Shown here one piece after another: positions 54,939 through 61,625 of a stretch of DNA of 64,000 nt. The stretch is from assembly GCF_034377145.1 (NCBI RefSeq), contig NZ_CP139707.1, forward strand, positions 1,249,001-1,313,000, written 5' to 3'. The stretch's first letter is position 1. Every line of letters begins with the position of its first letter. The translations under genes and the position numbers were made by a program. The notes under the pieces are model-generated. The model was not told where the DNA came from. It saw only the letters and a program-made list of their open reading frames with translations, and searched no databases. The stretch comes from Sulfitobacter sp. OXR-159 (GTDB lineage Bacteria; Pseudomonadota; Alphaproteobacteria; Rhodobacterales; Rhodobacteraceae).

Positions 54939-55736
54939 TCAGTTGAACGGCGCGTCGGGCTGAAGCAGGCGGCGGTGATAGGGCATCAGGGCGTCGATGT
55001 CGATAAATCCCGCCTGCCGCGCTGCGGGCAGCACCGTTTTGGGATCCTTGCCAATGTATTCGTAGGTCAGCCGCGTCACCCGCGCGCCCGCGGCACTTTC
55101 GGGCGCGGTGCGGGTGACATATCCCACCCAAAAGTTATTCTCGAAAGAGGCGACACGGTTGAGGTAGTTGAACGACCCGGTCAGTGTACGACGCCGCGAT
55201 ACGACGATGGAAACGCCATTCTCTTGCTGCGAGACGATGCCGCGATATTCGCGCGCCGTGGGGCTGGTGGGCAGCCCTTGCTGGCGCAGGGAATGCGCGC
55301 TCTCATAACCCCGCAGGAAGGTGCTGCTGCCGTCGCGCTTAATGTAGACGACCCCGGTCACGAACCTGTCGTGATCCAGAAACGACCGCCGTGCGAAGCG
55401 GTAAAAGCCGCTGGGAAAATCCGCCTCGGGCACGTTCTGAACCCCGGTCCCAAGGAAGTCCCGCAGGAAACTGTTGTTGATCGGATCTTGGTTGAGCGAA
55501 ATCTCGGTGACCGGCTCCAACAACACCCGCGCATCGATTTCAAAAAAGCGGCAGATCCGGGCCAGCACGTCAGCCCGAGGGAAGCTTTCGCCCGAAAGGT
55601 AGCGGTTGAACTGCGTACGGTTGATCCCAAGTTGCCGGGCAAGATCGGAGATCGACGTATATTCCGCCGCCAACTGGCGCAGATTGGCGCCGAACATGCT
55701 GCGAAGTTCCGAGGGGGAGCGGTTGGAAGCGGACAT
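54939..55736 (-). CDS. XRE-type HTH transcriptional regulator
   Basis: 265-residue regulator. The HTH (LRQLAAEYTSISDLARQLGINRTQFNRYLSGESFPRADVLARICRFF, residues 18-64) belongs to the Cro/CI class; the C-terminal two thirds (about 90-250) is a separate uncharacterised domain, likely a sensor. A perfect AAAATGCAA-N7-TTGCATTTT repeat lies in the gap between this gene and a divergent unknown gene. A regulator of that gene is likely (inference). Confidence 0.82.
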   Translation of the reverse strand: MSASNRSPSELRSMFGANLRQLAAEYTSISDLARQLGINRTQFNRYLSGESFPRADVLARICRFFEIDARVLLEPVTEISLNQDPINNSFLRDFLGTGVQNVPEADFPSGFYRFARRSFLDHDRFVTGVVYIKRDGSSTFLRGYESAHSLRQQGLPTSPTAREYRGIVSQQENGVSIVVSRRRTLTGSFNYLNRVASFENNFWVGYVTRTAPESAAGARVTRLTYEYIGKDPKTVLPAARQAGFIDIDALMPYHRRLLQPDAPFN

Positions 55737-55863
55737 GCGGCCTCGTTCTGATTTGCGACGCAGCCGAAGAATACAGGCTGTTATGGCCAGAGGATTGACC
55801 TGCTGACGCGAAGGCGCATCAGAGGTGACGCTGATTTGTGGTTGACCCTACTGGAACCGACAC

Positions 55864-55888
55864 AAAATGCAAGCGGGCGTTGCATTTT
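55864..55888. promoter_or_regulatory. Perfect 9-7-9 inverted repeat in divergent promoter region
   Basis: AAAATGCAA (55864-55872) and TTGCATTTT (55880-55888) are exact inverted copies with a GCGGGCG spacer, between the HTH regulator and the unknown gene at 55954. A probable operator. Confidence 0.55.
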
Positions 55889-55953
55889 AACCTATGTTAC
55901 ACCTTTTTGGATTGTCGCAGAATGAAGGTCAATTATCAGAAGCGGGGGGTACT

Positions 55954-56310
55954 ATGATTGGTGTAGTTCTGTGGAGCGATAATGCCGCTGGCAAAGCAGT
56001 GTTCTGGTGCGAAGATCAAGGCGATCTTGCCTATTACGAAGAGCCTGCGATCTGTATGGGGCACGGTTCGGGGTTCGACCCGGGCGACATGGTACAGTTC
56101 GGCATCACAGTGCATCGCAAACTCCGTATCGCCGACAACCCTCGGGTGGTTCTGGAAGATGCGGCCTCACATCTGCCCGACGCCCTGCGCCACGATAGTC
56201 CCGCGGTGCAAGAGCCGCAGGCGGCAAAACTGCGCGGGGGCGCTCAGATCATACCCTTTACGACCAAACCCGGACCGCGCCGATGCGGCGCGGCCCAGCT
56301 TAAAGCCTGA
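55954..56310 (+). CDS. Uncharacterised small protein
   Basis: 118-residue protein with no domain I recognise. Its N-terminus MIGVVLWSDNAAGKAVFWCEDQGDLAYYEE and a core VQFGITVHRKLRIADNP suggest a small beta-rich protein (pattern-based guess). No signal peptide or transmembrane segment. ATG 55954 lies behind a G-rich GGGGGG stretch; an in-frame ATG at 55894 would add 20 residues. It is divergent from an HTH regulator with a perfect palindrome between them, so it is probably the regulator's target. Confidence 0.65.
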   Translation: MIGVVLWSDNAAGKAVFWCEDQGDLAYYEEPAICMGHGSGFDPGDMVQFGITVHRKLRIADNPRVVLEDAASHLPDALRHDSPAVQEPQAAKLRGGAQIIPFTTKPGPRRCGAAQLKA

Positions 56311-56322
56311 CTCCCAACCCGA

Positions 56323-56883
56323 TCAGACCCCGCGGGCCAGGGCGGCAACGCCCGTGCGGGCAACATCAGCCAGCCCAAGCGGGCGCATCAATTCGGCAAA
56401 AGCGTCAATTTTGTCCGGCGCGCCGGTGATTTCGAAAACAAAGCTTTCCAGCGTGCTGTCGACCACATTGGCGCGGAAGATATCCGCAAGCCGCAGCGCT
56501 TCGACCCGGTGGTCGCCCTTGCCGACAACCTTGAAGATCGCCAGTTCACGCTCAACGCTCGGGCCTTCGACGGTGAGGTCATGCACCTCATGCACGGGCA
56601 CGATCCGACCGACCTGCGCCTTGATCTGCTCGATCACCTGCGGGGTGCCGCTGGTAACAATGGTGATGCGTGACAGATGCCCGGTGTGATCGACCTCGGC
56701 CACAGTGAGGCTGTCGATGTTATAGCCCCGACCCGAGAACAGGCCAATCACCCGCGCCAGCGCGCCGGGTTCGTTCTCGACCAGCACTGCAAGCGTGTGT
56801 TTTTCGACCACATCCGAGAAATTGGGCCGTAGGTTATAGGCGGAATGCGAGGTCGCGCCTTTTTTGATTTTCAGAGCTGCCAT
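56323..56883 (-). CDS. ilvN: Acetolactate synthase small subunit
   Basis: 186-residue regulatory subunit that gives valine feedback to the synthase. N-terminal ACT domain (HTLAVLVENEPGALARVIGLFSGRGYNIDSLTVA, about residues 29-62) and a C-terminal ACT-like part (REL...FKVVGKGDHRVEALRLADIFRANVVDST). It is 71 bp below ilvB on the same transcript, with a pair of palindromes in between. Confidence 0.95.
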   Translation of the reverse strand: MAALKIKKGATSHSAYNLRPNFSDVVEKHTLAVLVENEPGALARVIGLFSGRGYNIDSLTVAEVDHTGHLSRITIVTSGTPQVIEQIKAQVGRIVPVHEVHDLTVEGPSVERELAIFKVVGKGDHRVEALRLADIFRANVVDSTLESFVFEITGAPDKIDAFAELMRPLGLADVARTGVAALARGV

Positions 56884-56907
56884 GTCTTTGTCCTTTTATC
56901 TAGCTGC

Positions 56908-56952
56908 GGGAATTTTTTAAAAATTCCCGGTCGTTTTCTTTGAAAGAAAACG
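56908..56952. repeat. Twin 21-bp palindromes between ilvB and ilvN
   Basis: GGGAATTTTT-T-AAAAATTCCC (56908-56928) and CGTTTTCTTT-G-AAAGAAAACG (56932-56952) are near-perfect palindromes separated by three bases. They fill most of the 71-bp spacer between the two subunit genes. Confidence 0.75.
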
Positions 56953-56954
56953 GG

Positions 56955-58709
56955 TCACACCAGCACTGAGCCTTTTGCGTCGATCACACCTTGGGTTTCA
57001 TGATCCCCCGGCAGCAACATTTCGTTATGCGCCTTGCCGCTTGGGATCATCGGGAAGCAGTTTTCGTGCTTCTCAACCAGACAGTCAAAGATCACAGGCC
57101 CGTCGTAGTTGATCATCTCCATGATCGCGTCATCCAGATCGTCGGGGTCGTGGCAGATAATTCCCTTGGCGCCAAAGGCTTCGGCCAGTTTGACGAAATC
57201 GGGCAGGGCTTCGGACCAGCTTTGCGAATAGCGCTCGCCGTGCAGCAGTTCCTGCCACTGGCGGACCATGCCAAGGCGTTCGTTGTTGAGTATGAACTGT
57301 TTGACCGGCAGGCCGAATTGCATCGCCGTGCCCATCTCTTGCATGTTCATCAGCCACGAGGCTTCGCCCGCCACATTGATCACGAGGGCGTCAGGATGGG
57401 CCATCTGCACCCCGATGGAGGCCGGGAAACCATAGCCCATGGTCCCGAGGCCACCGCTCGTCATCCAGCGGTTCGGTTCTTCAAAGCCGAGGTATTGCGC
57501 GGCCCACATCTGGTGCTGGCCCACTTCGGTGGTGATATAACGGTCATGACCCTTGGTCAGCGCTTCGAGCCGCGACAGCGCGTGCTGGGGTTTAATCACC
57601 TTGCCTGATTGGGTGAACTTCAGACAGTCCTTCGCGCGCCATTCCTCAATCTTGGACCACCATTTGGCGAGCCCTTCACTGTTAGTCTTGCGGCCGCGCG
57701 ACTTCCAGACCTTCAGCAGGTCTTCGAGCACATGGCCCACGTCACCGACGATTGGAATGTCGATGCGGATCACCTTGTTGATCGATGACGGGTCGATGTC
57801 GATATGCGCTTTGGTGGACTTGGGGCTGAAACTGTCGATGACCCCGGTGATCCGGTCGTCGAACCGCGCGCCGATGTTGATCATCAGATCGCAGTCATGC
57901 ATCGCCATATTGGCTTCATACAGCCCGTGCATCCCCAACATGCCCAGCCATTTGTCACCCGACGCAGGGTAGGCGCCGAGACCCATCAACGTCGACGTGA
58001 TCGGGAAACCCGTGGCATCGACCAATTCGCGCAGCAACTGGCTTGCCGCCGGGCCGGAGTTGATGACCCCGCCGCCCGTGTAGAAGATCGGGCGCTTGGC
58101 CGTCTCCATCGCGGCGACCAGTTCTGTGATCTCTTCCATACTGCCTTTGACCTGCGGCTGATAGCGCGAGGTTGAGGGTTTGGGGGACTCGTAGCTGCCG
58201 GTCGCAAATTGCACGTCTTTAGGAATGTCGATCAGGACCGGGCCGGGGCGACCATGGGTGGCGACGTGAAAAGCCTCGTGCAGGGTGGCACCCAGATTGT
58301 CGGTCTCTTTCACCAGCCAGTTGTGCTTGGTGCAGGGGCGGGTGATGCCTACGGTGTCTGCTTCCTGAAAGGCGTCAGAGCCGATCATAAAGGTCGGCAC
58401 CTGGCCGGTCAGCACCACCAGCGGAATCGAGTCGAGCAGCGCATCCGTCAGGCCGGTGACCGCGTTGGTGGCACCGGGGCCGGAAGTCACCAGCACCACG
58501 CCGGGTTTGCCGGTCGAGCGGGCATAGCCTTCGGCGGCATGCACCGCGCCCTGCTCGTGGCGCACCAGAACGTGTTTGATCGAGTTCTGCTGAAAGACCT
58601 CGTCGTAGATCGGTAGCACCGCGCCACCGGGATATCCAAAGACGGTGTCCACACCCTGGTCAATCAGGGCTTGGACGATCATTTTCGCTCCGGTCATCTG
58701 GCGTTTCAT
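56955..58709 (-). CDS. ilvB: Acetolactate synthase large subunit
   Basis: 584-residue thiamine-diphosphate enzyme that starts valine, leucine and isoleucine synthesis from pyruvate. ThDP catalytic Glu is in HVLVRHEQGAVHAAEGYARS; the cofactor-binding GDG motif is represented by NVAGEASWLMNMQE with a GDG variant. GGAG sits 8 bases before ATG 58709; starts further upstream would be inside the attenuator leader. It is followed by ilvN. Regulated by the leader-peptide attenuator upstream (inference). Confidence 0.96.
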   Translation of the reverse strand: MKRQMTGAKMIVQALIDQGVDTVFGYPGGAVLPIYDEVFQQNSIKHVLVRHEQGAVHAAEGYARSTGKPGVVLVTSGPGATNAVTGLTDALLDSIPLVVLTGQVPTFMIGSDAFQEADTVGITRPCTKHNWLVKETDNLGATLHEAFHVATHGRPGPVLIDIPKDVQFATGSYESPKPSTSRYQPQVKGSMEEITELVAAMETAKRPIFYTGGGVINSGPAASQLLRELVDATGFPITSTLMGLGAYPASGDKWLGMLGMHGLYEANMAMHDCDLMINIGARFDDRITGVIDSFSPKSTKAHIDIDPSSINKVIRIDIPIVGDVGHVLEDLLKVWKSRGRKTNSEGLAKWWSKIEEWRAKDCLKFTQSGKVIKPQHALSRLEALTKGHDRYITTEVGQHQMWAAQYLGFEEPNRWMTSGGLGTMGYGFPASIGVQMAHPDALVINVAGEASWLMNMQEMGTAMQFGLPVKQFILNNERLGMVRQWQELLHGERYSQSWSEALPDFVKLAEAFGAKGIICHDPDDLDDAIMEMINYDGPVIFDCLVEKHENCFPMIPSGKAHNEMLLPGDHETQGVIDAKGSVLV

Positions 58710-58748
58710 CTTAGGTGCTCCGTAAGGCAGGTTATTGGCGTTTGGCAT

Positions 58749-58773
58749 AAAAAAACCCCCGGTCTGACGGGGG
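58749..58773 (-). terminator. Attenuator hairpin in the ilvB leader
   Basis: On the minus strand CCCCCG pairs with CGGGGG around TCAGAC, then seven T's. It lies between the leader peptide and ilvB and has the form of an intrinsic terminator. Confidence 0.85.
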
Positions 58774-58815
58774 CGCATGGGAAGGATTATGGTTAACCGT
58801 TACCGGCCCATGCGC
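58773..58815 (-). promoter_or_regulatory. Alternative 9-bp stem in the ilvB leader
   Basis: GCGCATGGG (codons 11-14 of the leader peptide) is an exact inverted copy of CCCATGCGC just before the terminator stem, with 25 bases between. It overlaps the terminator by one base, so it may act as an antiterminator, though it would free only the outer pair. Confidence 0.55.
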
Positions 58816-58847
58816 GTGTGTCCTACAATAATGACTAGGTCGATCAT
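58800..58847 (-). CDS. ilvB attenuator leader peptide MIDLVIIVGHTRMGR
   Basis: 15-codon peptide (with TAA) directly upstream of the attenuator. Residues 2-8 are I-D-L-V-I-I-V, so five of seven are Leu, Val or Ile codons. GAGGA is 8 bases upstream of its ATG, and a -35/-10 pair follows 5' of it. This is the expected design for a branched-chain amino acid attenuation peptide. Confidence 0.85.
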   Translation of the reverse strand: MIDLVIIVGHTRMGR

Positions 58848-58873
58848 CTCAGGGGTCCTCTTAGCGTGGCGTG

Positions 58874-58902
58874 AGATTATGAGGGGGAAAGAGGGGCGTC
58901 AA
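58874..58902 (-). promoter_or_regulatory. ilvBN promoter
   Basis: On the minus strand TTGACG and TAATCT are 17 bases apart. Transcription would begin near 58867, about 20 bases before the leader ATG. Confidence 0.75.
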
Positions 58903-59014
58903 CAGCGAAATGCCGAAAATCTTGTGCTTGGGTGGGGATTAATTGCTCTTTTATTTCGCCGAGGTGCTATTTTGGGTTCTTTTCGCAAAGAAATCTGCCC
59001 TCAGGCGAATTTTA

Positions 59015-59049
59015 TTGAATTACGGGGTGTGTTTATACACGTGATTCAA
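59015..59049. repeat. 35-base hairpin in the gap upstream of ilvB promoter
   Basis: TTGAATTACG pairs with CGTGATTCAA (one G-T wobble) around a 15-base centre. It lies between bpt and the ilvBN promoter in AT-rich DNA. No T-run follows on either strand. The surrounding 58903-59108 shows no gene. Confidence 0.4.
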
Positions 59050-59108
59050 TGGGGCAGCCCAATGGTCCGCTCCGGTTGCGCGCAAAATCTGTAGGCTGGC
59101 TCAGCGCC

Positions 59109-59927
59109 TTAGCGCGGGCTGACATCCGGCAGGGTGATATTGGCCACCTGCTCGGCAATGGGATCATTGCTGAGCGGATGCTGGTCAGGCACGAAACCCT
59201 CAGGGTCGCGCATCTTTTGCCACTGCCCGCCCATATAAACCTCAAGTCCCGAGAACTTGGCCTTGTACCCCATCTTTTGACTGCCCGGCACCCAGTAGCC
59301 AAGGTAGACATAGGGCAAACCCGCCGCGCGGGCGATTTCGATGTGGTCGAGGATGATGTAATTGCCCAGCCCGTTGCGGGGCCGGTCGGAGGTGTAGAAG
59401 GAATAGACCATGCTCACCCCGTCGCCCAAGACATCCGTCAGGCAGACGCCGACCAGCGCGTTATCGGCCTCGGGGTCGGTATATTCGATGACCCGACTGC
59501 GGATCGGGGTTTCCTCGATCATTGCGGCGAATTCAAAGACATCCATATCCGCCATGCCGCCATCCGCATGGCGGCTGTCGAGGTAGCTGCGGAAGAGGTC
59601 ATATTGCTCTTCCGTAGCCCAAGGAGAGGTGGCGCGCCGCTCAAGCCCCGCGTTGCGGTTCAGAATGCGGCGCTGGCTTTTGCTGGGGCGAAAGGCCGCC
59701 ACGTCGATCCGCGCCGACAGGCAGGCGGCGCAATCGGCGCAAGACGGGCGGTACAGAACATTTTGAGAGCGGCGGAAACCTTGGCTTGATAGGCTGTCAT
59801 TCAGGCGTGCGGCATTGTCGCCCTGAAGGGCGGTGAACAGCTTGCGCTCCATCCGGCCCTCCAGATAGGGGCAGGGCTGCGGCGCTGTGACATAGAATTG
59901 CGGTGTCAAAGGCAGTGTATGTCGCAT
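59109..59927 (-). CDS. bpt: Aspartate/glutamate leucyltransferase (Bpt-type)
   Basis: 272-residue aminoacyl-tRNA-protein transferase of the N-end rule pathway, which adds Leu to proteins starting with Asp or Glu. Cys-rich N-terminus [11 protein letters not shown] and [12 protein letters not shown] (about residues 19 and 64-71) and the C-terminal [28 protein letters not shown] are the family marks. I used ATG 59927 giving [13 protein letters not shown]. Confidence 0.93.
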   Translation of the reverse strand: MRHTLPLTPQFYVTAPQPCPYLEGRMERKLFTALQGDNAARLNDSLSSQGFRRSQNVLYRPSCADCAACLSARIDVAAFRPSKSQRRILNRNAGLERRATSPWATEEQYDLFRSYLDSRHADGGMADMDVFEFAAMIEETPIRSRVIEYTDPEADNALVGVCLTDVLGDGVSMVYSFYTSDRPRNGLGNYIILDHIEIARAAGLPYVYLGYWVPGSQKMGYKAKFSGLEVYMGGQWQKMRDPEGFVPDQHPLSNDPIAEQVANITLPDVSPR

Positions 59928-59999
59928 GGGTTTCCAGCATTTATCGGAGGATGCTATCAACCCCCCCCCGCTGCGCCAAGGGCAAATTTGCGTGATGTC

Positions 60000-60437
60000 T
60001 TAACGGCTGAGGCGGCGATTTACCGGCACGGTGCCAAGCGCCATATCCGTGAGGCTTTGACGGCGGGCCGTGGTGCAGATCAACACGACCGAGACGACCT
60101 GAATGATCGTGACCGTCATCGACAGCGAATAGCCGATGGTGTGCAAAAGCGCGGTCATGAAATCAAAGGGCCGGTCGCGGTGGTCGCGCAGCTCCATCGC
60201 CATCAGGCGCATGCCCCATGTGGCCGACCCGCTGGTCAGCGTCGCCACGCGGTAGGCAAAACCCACCACAAGCGTCAGAAAGGGGAAAAAGAACAGCCCG
60301 GTAAAGGCGGTGAAGGGCAGGATCAGCAGGCAAAAGACGATGACAAGCGTCACATCGACGATCCAAGCCATCAGCCGCTTGCCAGCGATGCCGTCATAGA
60401 ATTGCGGGTGTAGATCAGGGTCGGGGGTCTGGGTCAT
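60000..60437 (-). CDS. RDD family membrane protein
   Basis: 145-residue membrane protein of the RDD family. Starts MTQTPDPDLHPQFYDGIAGKRLMAWIVDVTLVI, with the Arg-Asp pair in RLMAWIVD, and has about three hydrophobic segments. ATG 60437 is set by AGGAAG 6-8 bases upstream. Role not known. Confidence 0.8.
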   Translation of the reverse strand: MTQTPDPDLHPQFYDGIAGKRLMAWIVDVTLVIVFCLLILPFTAFTGLFFFPFLTLVVGFAYRVATLTSGSATWGMRLMAMELRDHRDRPFDFMTALLHTIGYSLSMTVTIIQVVSVVLICTTARRQSLTDMALGTVPVNRRLSR

Positions 60438-60495
60438 GTCACTTCCTGCGAAAGGCCCCCCGGCGCGCGGGCCGGGAGGCGGGGTCAGGGTGGGG

Positions 60496-60903
60496 TCAGG
60501 CGCTTGTGGGCGTCTCATCCCGCTTGGCGCGCTCGTCCATGAACTGGTCGAACTCGGCCTTGTCCTTGGCTTCGCGCAGACGCTCAAGGAAAGCCTCAAA
60601 ATTGCCCTGTTCCTCTTCCAAACGGCGCAGCGTGTCGGCCTTATAGGCGTCAAAGGCGCTGTTGCCGGTGTTGCGCGACATCATCGCGCGGCTGGATTTG
60701 CGGCTGCAGGATTTTGAAGAGAACATGCGTTTGCTCCAAGTCATATAGGCAAGAAGGGCGAGGCCAAGGGGCCAGAAGAAGATGAATCCGAGCACCATGG
60801 CGGCGATCCATGCGCCTTTGCCGCGTGCGTCCATCCAGCTTTCGGCCCGTGCCAGCCAGCTGCTGCGGGGGGCATAGGTCGGGTCGGTGGTCACTGTCGT
60901 CAT
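60496..60903 (-). CDS. DUF2852 membrane protein
   Basis: 135-residue protein of the DUF2852 family with one transmembrane segment (WIAAMVLGFIFFWPLGLALLAYM, about residues 32-54) followed by a basic stretch and a C-terminal coiled-coil (ADTLRRLEEEQGNFEAFLERLREAKDKAEF). Its upstream region carries two copies of a dyad (ATGTGAA-N5-TTCACAT). The function is unknown. Confidence 0.82.
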   Translation of the reverse strand: MTTVTTDPTYAPRSSWLARAESWMDARGKGAWIAAMVLGFIFFWPLGLALLAYMTWSKRMFSSKSCSRKSSRAMMSRNTGNSAFDAYKADTLRRLEEEQGNFEAFLERLREAKDKAEFDQFMDERAKRDETPTSA

Positions 60904-60956
60904 TGTTGAGCCTTTCAGTCGTGACGGGCCTGTCGCCGGCCCGGGCGTTTCGGATG

Positions 60957-60975
60957 ATGTGAATGTCTTTCACAT
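60957..60975. promoter_or_regulatory. Dyad ATGTGAA-N5-TTCACAT, copy 1
   Basis: Perfect 7-bp inverted repeat with a 5-base spacer in front of the DUF2852 gene; the second copy lies 58 bp further upstream. Confidence 0.55.
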
Positions 60976-61014
60976 TGAATAGATCGGCACGCCGGGGCCC
61001 TTTCGCAAGGGGCT

Positions 61015-61033
61015 ATGTGAATGTTTTTTACAT
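61015..61033. promoter_or_regulatory. Dyad ATGTGAA-N5-TTTACAT, copy 2
   Basis: Same 19-bp layout as copy 1 with one mismatch in the second arm. It overlaps the stop codon of the upstream YbaK-type gene. Confidence 0.5.
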
Positions 61034-61510
61034 TGCTTGGGAAACGACAGTAAAATCAGTAACCTGCGCGCCGGAAAGCTGCGCCATTTTCTGCGGCTCA
61101 AGGCAGAAAACGTGGTGCGGCGTGCCTGCAGCGGCCCAGACCAGCGGGAATTGCAGCAGATTTCGGTCAAACCAAGCGCGGGGTGGCGTGATATGGCCCA
61201 GCGGTGCCACGCCGCCGATGGCAAAGCCGGTCTGCGCCCGGATCAGCGCGGCATCTGCCTTGCCCAATGGTTCCCCGGCCAGTGCTGCTGCGCGGTCCAG
61301 ATCGACTTGCTGCGCGCCCGCGGTGATGAAAAGCAGCGCCGCGCCGCTGTTTTCGCCGCGAAGGACGATGGATTTGGCAATCTGATCGACCGCACAGCCA
61401 AGTGCGGTGGCCGCATCGACCGCCGTGCGTGCTAGGGTCGTCTCACGTATTTCTGGCGTCACCCCGGCGGCCTCAAGCGTGGCGCGGACCCGTTTCAAAC
61501 TCTTGCTCAT
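61028..61510 (-). CDS. YbaK/prolyl-tRNA deacylase-like protein
   Basis: 160-residue aminoacyl-tRNA editing protein of the YbaK/ProX class, which removes mischarged amino acids. Lys in IAKSIVLRGENSG and the GGVAPLGH loop are the typical motifs. The ATG at 61510 has AAGGGG upstream. It is the last gene of its strand before glnE, which is divergent. Substrate not defined. Confidence 0.88.
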   Translation of the reverse strand: MSKSLKRVRATLEAAGVTPEIRETTLARTAVDAATALGCAVDQIAKSIVLRGENSGAALLFITAGAQQVDLDRAAALAGEPLGKADAALIRAQTGFAIGGVAPLGHITPPRAWFDRNLLQFPLVWAAAGTPHHVFCLEPQKMAQLSGAQVTDFTVVSQAM

Positions 61511-61625
61511 TCTCTGCCCCTTGCTGCATGGCGCCACCCTGGGGCGCGCGCCAAAGTCGTAGCAAGGCCGCGCCGTGCCGCAACCCCCATTGACGCCGCT
61601 TGGATCAGCCCGCAAAGCTGGCCCC

